Assembly: GCA_031255275.1 (NCBI GenBank)
Contig: JAIRSV010000116.1
Coordinates: 1 to 16,810 of the forward strand
Source: Proteiniphilum sp.
GTDB taxonomy: Bacteria > Bacteroidota > Bacteroidia > Bacteroidales > Dysgonomonadaceae
Length of the DNA: 16,810 nt
Direction: 5' to 3'
The position numbers and the translations under genes are program-made. The notes under the pieces were generated by a model. It made no database searches. It was given only the letters and a program-made list of their open reading frames with translations, and was not told where the DNA came from. Below, piece after piece: positions 1 through 6,000 of this stretch (positions within the stretch are counted from its first letter, which is position 1; every line of letters begins with the position of its first letter).

Positions 1-80
1 ATGGGGGTTCCCAAAAAGTTTATGGGAGCTCCCAAAAAGTCCTTGGGGGCTCCCGAAAAGCTCCCGGAAACCTCCAAAAG
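1..80. repeat. Degenerate 21-bp tandem repeat at the left edge
   Basis: About four imperfect units with a 21-base period. Each has a GGG..CTCCC core followed by an AAAAG run, and successive runs end near positions 18, 39, 60 and 80. The second unit contains the perfect palindrome GGGAGCTCCC (24-33). Because the period is a multiple of three, the array translates as heptads. In frame 1 these read like xGAPKKx, and that frame stays open from the window edge to a TGA at 136-138. The opposite strand also gives GAP-containing heptads because the core is palindromic. It could be the tail of a gene entering from the left or a non-coding repeat. The array probably continues outside the window. Confidence 0.7.
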
Positions 81-158
81 TTCGGGGAAGGAATCTCCGG
101 CAGGGCAGACTGGTCGTGCATGTCAAAATGAATTTTGATGCGGCGGCCTTGAGACTCA

Positions 159-192
159 TTGGCGCATTATTCTCATTTTTTTACTACCTTTG
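159..192 (+). promoter_or_regulatory. Putative pyrG-yidC promoter
   Basis: TACCTTTG at 185-192 is an exact match to the Bacteroidota -7 element TAnnTTTG. A TTG at 159-161 may be the -33 element, but the spacing is a few bases longer than the usual 19-21. The predicted transcript would start near 198, giving a leader of about 35 bases before the pyrG start. Confidence 0.55.
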
Positions 193-232
193 CAACTTCG
201 GAAAATTCATTCATGTTAAATAATTCACAATC

Positions 233-1852
233 GTGGTCGATACAAAGTATATTTTTGTTACAGGCGGGGTAGTTTCCTCACTGGGAAAGGGAATTATTGC
301 TTCGTCGCTTGGCAAGCTGCTGCAGTCGAGAGGTTACAGAGTCACCATTCAGAAGTTCGACCCCTATATCAATGTCGATCCCGGAACGCTTAACCCTTAT
401 GAGCACGGCGAGTGTTATGTTACCGTGGACGGGCATGAGGCTGACCTGGATCTGGGACACTACGAACGTTTTCTTAACATACATACCACCAGGGGGAATA
501 ATATCACTACGGGACGGATTTACCAGAGTGTTATCCTGAAAGAGCGGCGCGGAGATTATCTCGGCAAAACCGTGCAGGTCATCCCGCACATTACCGATGA
601 GATCAAACGCAACGTAAAGTCACTCGGAGTGAAGAACAAGTTCGATTTCGTCATCACCGAGATCGGGGGGACGGTGGGCGACATCGAGTCCACACCTTTT
701 CTTGAAGCCGTACGCCAGCTTCGCCGGGAACTCGGACGCAACTGTTTCTGCCTCCACCTTACCTATGTGCCTTACATTGCCGCCGCGGGAGAGGTCAAGA
801 CCAAGCCTACGCAACATTCCGTCAAGGAACTGCTGTCGCTCGGTATCCAGCCCGACATGCTGGTGCTCCGCACCGACCGTAATCTCAACAGAGATATTCT
901 CGACAAGGTAGCCCTTTTCTGCAATGTGGAGCAGGACGCCGTGATGCAGTCGGTAGATGTATCGAGCATCTATGAGGTACCCGTCATGATGCAGAAGCAG
1001 GGCATGGACGAGGTGGTGCTGCGCAAAATGAACATGCCCGTTGACGGCCATGCCGACATGGAGGCGTGGAAGGCTTTCCTGCAAAAGCGCAAGAGCGCCC
1101 GGAAGGAGGTCTGCATCAAGCTGGTAGGGAAATATACCGAGTTGCCTGACGCCTACAAGTCGATCAACGAAGCGCTTTCGCAGGCAGCGATCCATAACGA
1201 CAGGAAACTGCAGCTTGACCTCTGTCATTCGGAGAAGATCACCGAGGAGAATACGGCGGAAACGCTGCAGGGTGCCGACGGGATCGTCATCGCCCCGGGC
1301 TTCGGACAGCGGGGTATCGAGGGTAAATACCTCGCGCTGCGTTATGCGCGCGAAAACGATATACCCACTTTCGGCATCTGTCTCGGTATGCAGTGTATGG
1401 TTATTGAATACGCCCGTTCCGTGCTGAACATTCCGGGCGCCAACTCTGCGGAGTTCGACCCCAAGGCCGCCGACAGGGTGATTGACCTGATGGAGGAACA
1501 GAAGCACATTACCGATATGGGGGCCTCCATGCGCCTCGGGGCGTATGACTGCGCCATCAGCAAAGGATCGCTGGCGCACAGGGCCTACGGCTGTACCCTG
1601 GTGAGCGAACGCCACCGCCACCGCTACGAATTCAATAACCTTTATAAGAAACGCTTCGAGTCCGCCGGCATGAAATGTTCCGGCATCAATCCCGATTCGG
1701 AACTGGTGGAGGTGGTAGAGGTACCCCACCTCCGCTGGTACCTGGGCACCCAGTTCCATCCGGAATACAACAGTACCGTTATCTCCCCCAATCCGCTTTT
1801 CATGAGCTTTATGAAGGCCGCTGCAGAACTGCACGACGCACGCAAAAAATAA
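233..1852 (+). CDS. pyrG: CTP synthase (glutamine-hydrolysing)
   Basis: Makes CTP from UTP, ATP and glutamine, the last step of pyrimidine nucleotide synthesis in the cytoplasm. At 539 residues it is normal length for the family. The N-terminal synthase domain (about 1-265) begins with the conserved GGVVSSLGKG nucleotide-binding loop at residues 11-20. The C-terminal class I glutamine amidotransferase domain carries the nucleophile Cys383 in GICLGMQ and the rest of the triad, His509 and Glu511, in FHPE, so it should be active. The start is GTG: an in-frame TAA lies only 10 bases upstream (221-223), no ATG precedes the conserved TKYIFVTGG motif, and the family begins just before that motif. 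yidC starts 9 bases after the stop, so the two are very likely cotranscribed, an order familiar in Bacteroidales. Confidence 0.97.
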   Translation: MVDTKYIFVTGGVVSSLGKGIIASSLGKLLQSRGYRVTIQKFDPYINVDPGTLNPYEHGECYVTVDGHEADLDLGHYERFLNIHTTRGNNITTGRIYQSVILKERRGDYLGKTVQVIPHITDEIKRNVKSLGVKNKFDFVITEIGGTVGDIESTPFLEAVRQLRRELGRNCFCLHLTYVPYIAAAGEVKTKPTQHSVKELLSLGIQPDMLVLRTDRNLNRDILDKVALFCNVEQDAVMQSVDVSSIYEVPVMMQKQGMDEVVLRKMNMPVDGHADMEAWKAFLQKRKSARKEVCIKLVGKYTELPDAYKSINEALSQAAIHNDRKLQLDLCHSEKITEENTAETLQGADGIVIAPGFGQRGIEGKYLALRYARENDIPTFGICLGMQCMVIEYARSVLNIPGANSAEFDPKAADRVIDLMEEQKHITDMGASMRLGAYDCAISKGSLAHRAYGCTLVSERHRHRYEFNNLYKKRFESAGMKCSGINPDSELVEVVEVPHLRWYLGTQFHPEYNSTVISPNPLFMSFMKAAAELHDARKK

Positions 1853-1861
1853 AAACCCACA

Positions 1862-3817
1862 ATGGACAAAAATACAGTTACAGGATTACTCCTTATAACG
1901 GCTATCATCATAGCCTTCACTATCTATAACAGACCCAGCCGTGAACAAATTGAAGCGCAGCGACACATGCGCGATTCCATTGCACTGGTAGAGGCGCAGC
2001 GCGCACCCGGGGCGCGGCAAAACGACATGGACATGCAGCCCGATACAGCCCTGCCCGGAGAGGCAGGCAGCGTCGTAGCCGATTTTTTCAGCACGGGAAC
2101 CGCGTCCTCACCCGCAGCCCGGGATACGCTGCAGGCAACGGTTGAGCCGGCAAAGGAACAGACCGTCGTCCTTGAGAACGAAAAAATACGTATCCTCCTC
2201 AGCACGCGCGGCGGCTCCATTCAATCGGTGCAGCTCAAGGAATACCTCCATCACACGGAGGAAAACCTCCTGCTGTTCGACGGCCGCAGTGAAGCACGCT
2301 TCAACCTCAACCTGTTCAACCGCAACAGCGTCCGCCTTTCCACCGAAGACCAGATATTCACCCCCATCCCCGGCGCCGGCGGCCATTCCGTGACCATGCG
2401 CCTGCAGCAGACGCCCGAACAGTATATCGACTTTGTCTACACCCTTCCGCCCGATGAATATATGATGGACTTCGATGTGCGACTGGCAGGCATGAAAACC
2501 GGTCTTCATCCCGAAAGCCTGACCAACTTCCGCATGAACTGGGAACAGAAGATCCGTCAGCAGGAAAAGGGACGCACCTTCGAAAACCGCTTTACGCGCA
2601 TCCACTATAAATATGACAGGCAGGATGTACAGAAAATGAGCGAATCCAAAAATGATCGCAGGGAACTCACGGAACCGCTCAAATGGTTCTCGTTCAAAGA
2701 TCAGTATTTCACATCCATCATCATCGGCCGGGAACCTTTCAGCAACACGATACTCAGTTCCGAAGCGCTCACGAGCGCCAATTACACCAAACATTACAAG
2801 GCCGAAGGGTGGATGCCTGCCGTAATAAGTCCCGACATCGACCTGATTACCGCCGGCTTCAACTACTACTTCGGGCCGGTACACTACAATACCCTCAAGG
2901 CTTACGACAGGGATGTTGCCGACAGCGCCGGCAAACTGCAACTGGAAGAGAACGTGTACCTCGGCTATCGCTGGCTTAGCTGGGTCAACAAATGGTTCGT
3001 CATCCCCGTCTTCAACTATTTCCTGTCCCTCAACTGGGGCATGGGGCTTATCATCCTCCTCCTCACCCTCATGGTGAAATTAGTCACTCTGCCGCTTACC
3101 TACAAATCGTTCATGTCATCGGCAAAAATGAGAGTGCTTCGCCCGCAGATACAGGAACTGGAAAAGAAATATCCCGGAAACGAACAGGAAAAGATGATGA
3201 AACGGCAGCAGGCAACTATGGAACTGTATAATAAAGCAGGCGTTAGTCCCATGAGCGGCTGCCTCCCCATGCTGATACAGATGCCTGTGCTGCTGGCCCT
3301 CTTCTTCTTCTTCCCGGCCGCCATCGAGCTGCGGCAGCAGGGTTTCCTCTGGGCGGACGACCTCTCTACCTACGATTCCATTATATCATGGAACGGAAAC
3401 ATTCCCCTTGTCACCCGTTTCCTGGGCAATCACATCAGTTTGTTCTGTCTGCTGATGACCGTGGTCAACGTGATTTATACCAAGTATAACATGTCGATGA
3501 CCGACACCGGTTCGCAAACAATGCCCGGCATGAAATACATGCCCATCTTTATGTCCGTCTTCATGTTCTTCTTCCTCAACTCCTACCCTGCCGGATTGAA
3601 CTATTATTACTTTCTCTCCACGCTGATCACCATCACGCTCACCCTTATTATGAAGCAGGTGATAGATGAAAACAAGATCCTGGCACAACTGGAGGCCAAC
3701 AAGAAAAAACCCAAAAAGAAATCGGGCTTCATGGCACGTCTCGAAGAGGCACAGAAGATGCAGGAAAAAATGGCGCGCGAGAGGGCTAAAGAGAGCGCCA
3801 AACGCAACTATCGCTGA
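1862..3817 (+). CDS. yidC: Membrane protein insertase YidC/Oxa1
   Basis: Inserts and folds inner-membrane proteins, alone or with the Sec translocon. The 651-residue protein has the Gram-negative layout. It starts with an N-terminal membrane segment (about 5-21), followed by a large periplasmic domain (about 75-355). The conserved insertase core has hydrophobic segments near 380-412, 460-482, 520-540, 557-575 and 578-597. Lys406, in the segment before TLPLTYKSF, sits where Escherichia coli YidC has the groove arginine Arg366. The cytoplasmic loop after it (SSAKMRVLRPQ onward) is charged and probably helical. The last 50 residues are strongly basic (KKKPKKK and later Lys/Arg), typical of a ribosome-contacting tail. 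It begins 9 bases after pyrG, so it probably depends on the pyrG promoter. No clear terminator follows. Confidence 0.96.
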   Translation: MDKNTVTGLLLITAIIIAFTIYNRPSREQIEAQRHMRDSIALVEAQRAPGARQNDMDMQPDTALPGEAGSVVADFFSTGTASSPAARDTLQATVEPAKEQTVVLENEKIRILLSTRGGSIQSVQLKEYLHHTEENLLLFDGRSEARFNLNLFNRNSVRLSTEDQIFTPIPGAGGHSVTMRLQQTPEQYIDFVYTLPPDEYMMDFDVRLAGMKTGLHPESLTNFRMNWEQKIRQQEKGRTFENRFTRIHYKYDRQDVQKMSESKNDRRELTEPLKWFSFKDQYFTSIIIGREPFSNTILSSEALTSANYTKHYKAEGWMPAVISPDIDLITAGFNYYFGPVHYNTLKAYDRDVADSAGKLQLEENVYLGYRWLSWVNKWFVIPVFNYFLSLNWGMGLIILLLTLMVKLVTLPLTYKSFMSSAKMRVLRPQIQELEKKYPGNEQEKMMKRQQATMELYNKAGVSPMSGCLPMLIQMPVLLALFFFFPAAIELRQQGFLWADDLSTYDSIISWNGNIPLVTRFLGNHISLFCLLMTVVNVIYTKYNMSMTDTGSQTMPGMKYMPIFMSVFMFFFLNSYPAGLNYYYFLSTLITITLTLIMKQVIDENKILAQLEANKKKPKKKSGFMARLEEAQKMQEKMARERAKESAKRNYR

Positions 3818-3843
3818 TTTTTGTTGAACTTATTTTGTTCGTG

Positions 3844-3874
3844 TTTGTTCCAATGAAGTGAACGCTTACTTTTA
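3844..3874 (+). promoter_or_regulatory. Possible promoter for the acidic small protein gene
   Basis: TTTG at 3844-3847 is followed after exactly 19 bases by TACTTTTA at 3867-3874, which differs from TAnnTTTG only in its last base. The predicted transcript start would be about 10 bases before the ATG at 3890, a short leader. The short leader and the imperfect -7 keep confidence low; readthrough from yidC is an alternative. Confidence 0.35.
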
Positions 3875-3889
3875 AAAATATATATTCAC

Positions 3890-4231
3890 ATGAGCCAGGA
3901 AGATAAAGTACTTGAATATGATGAGGACGATTCTCTGCGCTTTATACGGGAGAATTTGCCGGAGGAGATGCAGGGTGAGCTCTCTGACGACGAGATCGAT
4001 TACATTGTAGATCTCATTTATGATTTTTATGAAGAAAAAGGTTTTTTCGACGAGGATGAAGACGATGACAATTCCGAGGTCGAAATCGACGAAGAAGAAC
4101 TCTTGAAATATATCTGCAAGAACGCCCGGAAGAACAGGGAAACGGTAGGGCGGGATTATACCGACGAGCAGATAGAGGCTATCGTGGCAGGAGAATTGGC
4201 CTATTGCAACATGCTCAATCTGTTTGATTGA
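3890..4231 (+). CDS. Acidic conserved hypothetical protein
   Basis: I recognise this only as the kind of small acidic protein seen in Bacteroidales genomes; its function is unknown to me. It has 113 residues, no signal peptide and no membrane segment, so it is probably cytoplasmic. Aspartate and glutamate dominate, with a run near residues 54-72 (DEDEDDDNSE and following) between two more ordered, apparently helical parts: about 14-50 (DDEIDYIVDLIYDFYEE) and about 72-111 (EEELLKYICKNA, then DEQIEAIVAGELAYC). The two halves look alike, each with an acidic stretch leading into an amphipathic helix with D/E-x-x-I spacing, so an internal duplication is possible. The only cysteines are in the second half. 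It lies 72 bases after yidC and 52 bases before the lipoprotein gene on the same strand. No partner can be named. Confidence 0.85.
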   Translation: MSQEDKVLEYDEDDSLRFIRENLPEEMQGELSDDEIDYIVDLIYDFYEEKGFFDEDEDDDNSEVEIDEEELLKYICKNARKNRETVGRDYTDEQIEAIVAGELAYCNMLNLFD

Positions 4232-4283
4232 CCGAGAAAGATTGATAAGGAAGGAACTAGTATTTATTTAAAAACAATAAGCA

Positions 4284-4964
4284 ATGAAACAGTTATCAAA
4301 ATTATTCGCCATTGGTCTTTTAGGAGGCGCATTGGTATTATCCGGTTGTGGAGCAAGCAATACGGTGAAAGGCGGAGGCCTCGGCGCAGGAGCCGGTGCC
4401 GCCCTCGGCGCAGGGATAGGCGCTATTGCCGGAGGAGGTAAAGGCGCCGCCTGGGGCGCCAGTATAGGAGCAGTGTTGGGCGGTTCTGCCGGTGCTATTA
4501 TCGGAAACAAGATGGACAAGCAGGCTGCCGAACTTGAGCGAATTGAAGGCGCTCAGGTAGAGAAAGTCAACGAGGGTGAGGCCATCAAGGTTACTTTTGA
4601 ATCGGGAATCCTTTTCGCAACCAATTCGAATACGCTGAATACCGCTTCGCGTGTGTCACTCGACAAGTTTGCCTCTTCGCTGCAAAGCAATCCCGATACA
4701 GACGTCAAGATTTATGGACATACCGACAGTACCGGCAGTGACGCTATCAACAACCCGTTGTCGCAACGCCGTGCCGAAGCGGTATACAATTATCTTGTAT
4801 CAAAAGGCGTTTCCGGCGTCCGTTTAGTATCCGAAGGCTTCGGCTCCTCACAACCCGTAGCTGACAACAATACAGCGCCCGGTCGTGCACAAAACCGCCG
4901 CGTAGAGATTTTCATTCTCCCCAACGCCAAGATGATTCATGAAGCACATGAACAGGCTCGATAG
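4284..4964 (+). CDS. OmpA-family lipoprotein with glycine-zipper segment
   Basis: Probably an outer-membrane lipoprotein that binds peptidoglycan, similar in plan to Escherichia coli YiaD. A signal peptide of 21 residues ends in the lipobox LSGC, with Cys22 as the lipidated residue. Residues 30-75 are extremely rich in Gly and Ala in a repeating GAGxGAxxG pattern, a glycine-zipper domain likely to pack in or against a membrane. The OmpA C-terminal domain fills about 100-215. Asp148 in YGHTDSTGS and Arg163 in the NxxLSxxRAxxV motif (Asn156 to Val167) are the residues that contact diaminopimelate in this family, and both are present. It is followed by a hairpin terminator and may be transcribed on its own or from upstream. 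The exact physiological role is not determined by the sequence. Confidence 0.93.
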   Translation: MKQLSKLFAIGLLGGALVLSGCGASNTVKGGGLGAGAGAALGAGIGAIAGGGKGAAWGASIGAVLGGSAGAIIGNKMDKQAAELERIEGAQVEKVNEGEAIKVTFESGILFATNSNTLNTASRVSLDKFASSLQSNPDTDVKIYGHTDSTGSDAINNPLSQRRAEAVYNYLVSKGVSGVRLVSEGFGSSQPVADNNTAPGRAQNRRVEIFILPNAKMIHEAHEQAR

Positions 4965-4976
4965 ATAATTTTAGAG

Positions 4977-5002
4977 GGGTAGTATTTACCCGAATTTTTT
5001 TT
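4977..5002 (+). terminator. Intrinsic terminator after the OmpA-like lipoprotein gene
   Basis: A 5-bp stem GGGTA (4977-4981) pairs with TACCC (4987-4991) around a 5-base loop. An eight-T tract follows at 4995-5002. The stem is short but the U tract is strong. Confidence 0.6.
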
Positions 5003-5018
5003 GAACATGGTTTTTGAG

Positions 5019-5054
5019 ATCGCGTTACCGTTATTCGGTAGCGCGATTCTTTTC
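5019..5054 (+). terminator. Second, stronger terminator-like hairpin
   Basis: A 12-bp stem with one G.T pair: 5019-5030 (ending GTTACCG) pairs with 5036-5047 (starting CGGTAGCG) around the loop TTATT, then TTCTTTT. It lies in the leader of the next gene (ATG at 5087). It may back up the first terminator, or attenuate the next gene if the promoter lies upstream of it. Confidence 0.6.
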
Positions 5055-5086
5055 ACCCTGAAACGTGAAACGAAAATAGAAAAACA

Positions 5087-5557
5087 ATGACGGAAAATTT
5101 ACATATTCCCTGCGGGGCCTCCAAGGAGGAAATATACCGGGAACTCCTTCCCTCTTTGCAGGCATTGACGGAGGGAGAATCCGACTTTATCGCCAATATG
5201 GCCAATGTAGCGTCAGCGCTAAAGGAAACATTCGGATTCTTCTGGGTCGGCTTTTACCGTGTGTCAGGTGACCGGTTAATACTTGGCCCTTTTCAAGGTC
5301 CTCCTGCCTGTACCCGCATTGCTTATGGCAAGGGCGTCTGCGGCAGTGCCTGGAAAGGAGGACGTACCCTGATTGTGCCTGATGTTGACCGGTTTCCCGG
5401 GCATATTGCCTGTAACAGCGCGTCCCGCTCCGAGATCGTCGTTCCGGTGAAGAGCGAAGGTAATGTTACAGCCGTGCTGGACATCGACAGCGACCGGCTT
5501 GATCATTTCGACGAGGTCGACGCCCGCTATCTGGAAAAAATATGTGAACTGTTGTAA
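5087..5557 (+). CDS. Free methionine-(R)-sulfoxide reductase (GAF domain)
   Basis: Reduces free methionine-(R)-sulfoxide to methionine with thioredoxin as reductant, repairing an oxidation product in the cytoplasm. The 156 residues are one GAF domain, the normal size for the fRMsr (MsrC) family. The three family cysteines are all present: Cys75 in PACTRI, Cys85 in GKGVCGSAW and Cys109 in HIACNSASRSEIVVP. That last motif and DIDSDRLDHF near residues 132-141 are typical of the enzyme rather than of a signalling GAF domain. The gene stands alone between the lipoprotein terminators and tRNA-Gly. No good promoter was seen directly upstream. The function fits an oxidative-stress role, but it is not linked to ahpCF by position. 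Confidence 0.93.
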   Translation: MTENLHIPCGASKEEIYRELLPSLQALTEGESDFIANMANVASALKETFGFFWVGFYRVSGDRLILGPFQGPPACTRIAYGKGVCGSAWKGGRTLIVPDVDRFPGHIACNSASRSEIVVPVKSEGNVTAVLDIDSDRLDHFDEVDARYLEKICELL

Positions 5558-5576
5558 TAAATTCCATCCCGGATAT

Positions 5577-5607
5577 TTTGCAGAGACAAAACAAAAAAGT
5601 ATCTTTG
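5577..5607 (+). promoter_or_regulatory. Promoter of tRNA-Gly
   Basis: TTTG at 5577-5580, 19 bases, then TATCTTTG at 5600-5607: a textbook Bacteroidota -33/-7 pair. Transcription should start near 5613, about 54 bases before the mature tRNA. Confidence 0.78.
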
Positions 5608-5666
5608 CACAGCAATTGAAACAACGGTTTCTATGCAGTAACCGGCGAAAAAGATCGGAAGATATT

Positions 5667-5739
5667 GCGGAAGTAGCTCAGTTGGTAGAGCATAACCTTG
5701 CCAAGGTTAGGGTCGCGGGTTCGAGTCCCGTCTTCCGCT
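5667..5739 (+). tRNA. tRNA-Gly (anticodon GCC)
   Basis: A complete cloverleaf can be folded by hand. The acceptor GCGGAAG pairs with CTTCCGC (5732-5738), with discriminator T5739 as is usual for glycine tRNAs. The D arm contains GCTCAGTTGGTAGAGC. The anticodon arm is TAACC/GGTTA with loop TTGCCAA, giving GCC. The T arm contains the GTTCGAGTC signature. The CCA end is not encoded (TCAT follows), so it must be added after transcription. The DNA after it was scanned for integrated elements and none was found. Confidence 0.97.
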
Positions 5740-5903
5740 CATATAAATTTACCTCAACAAGTCGATCCCCGACTGCTCCAATGGAGAATCGTATTTTAGA
5801 TCCCCGTTTTCCAGTTCTCCACAAATATATCCCAAACTTTCATATATGTATTTTTCTCCGTGTTTTCCTCTCCGTGAGAAATACGTTAGCCTAATAAAAA
5901 CTT

Positions 5904-5939
5904 AGAGGCCATCCCGAAAAATATTTCGAGACGGCCTCT
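5904..5939 (-). terminator. Rho-gene terminator (long hairpin)
   Basis: The arms 5904-5919 and 5924-5939 pair at 14 of 16 positions (AGAGGCC with GGCCTCT on the outside, CGAAA with TTTCG inside) around a 4-base loop. Read on the minus strand, downstream of rho, the stem is followed by TAAGTTTTTATT, which suits an intrinsic terminator. On the plus strand the following TGCACTTTTC is a weaker tract. The stop codon of rho is about 60 bases away. Confidence 0.7.
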
Positions 5940-5950
5940 GCACTTTTCGG

Positions 5951-5993
5951 TGAGTATCCCTCTTTACACGGAGGAGTTCGAATCCCTCTTCCC
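5951..5993 (+). pseudogene. Decayed tRNA-Val(UAC)-like fragment
   Basis: CTTTACACG (5962-5970) is the anticodon-loop sequence expected for a tRNA-Val with anticodon TAC. It is followed in the right order by GTTCGAATC (5976-5984), a T-loop signature. Only 7 bases separate the anticodon loop from the T loop, where an intact tRNA has about 15. The anticodon stem is imperfect and no matching acceptor or proper D arm is seen. The interpretation as a truncated tRNA remnant is an inference. Confidence 0.4.
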
Positions 5994-6000
5994 TGATATG

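Noticed and set aside
620..1834. 404-codon open frame on the minus strand opposite pyrG
   Set aside because: It is fully antisense to a clear CTP synthase, has no recognisable domain, and shows the His/Val/Leu-rich look of a shadow frame.
2108..2941. 277-codon open frame opposite yidC
   Set aside because: Antisense to the YidC periplasmic domain, with no family resemblance.
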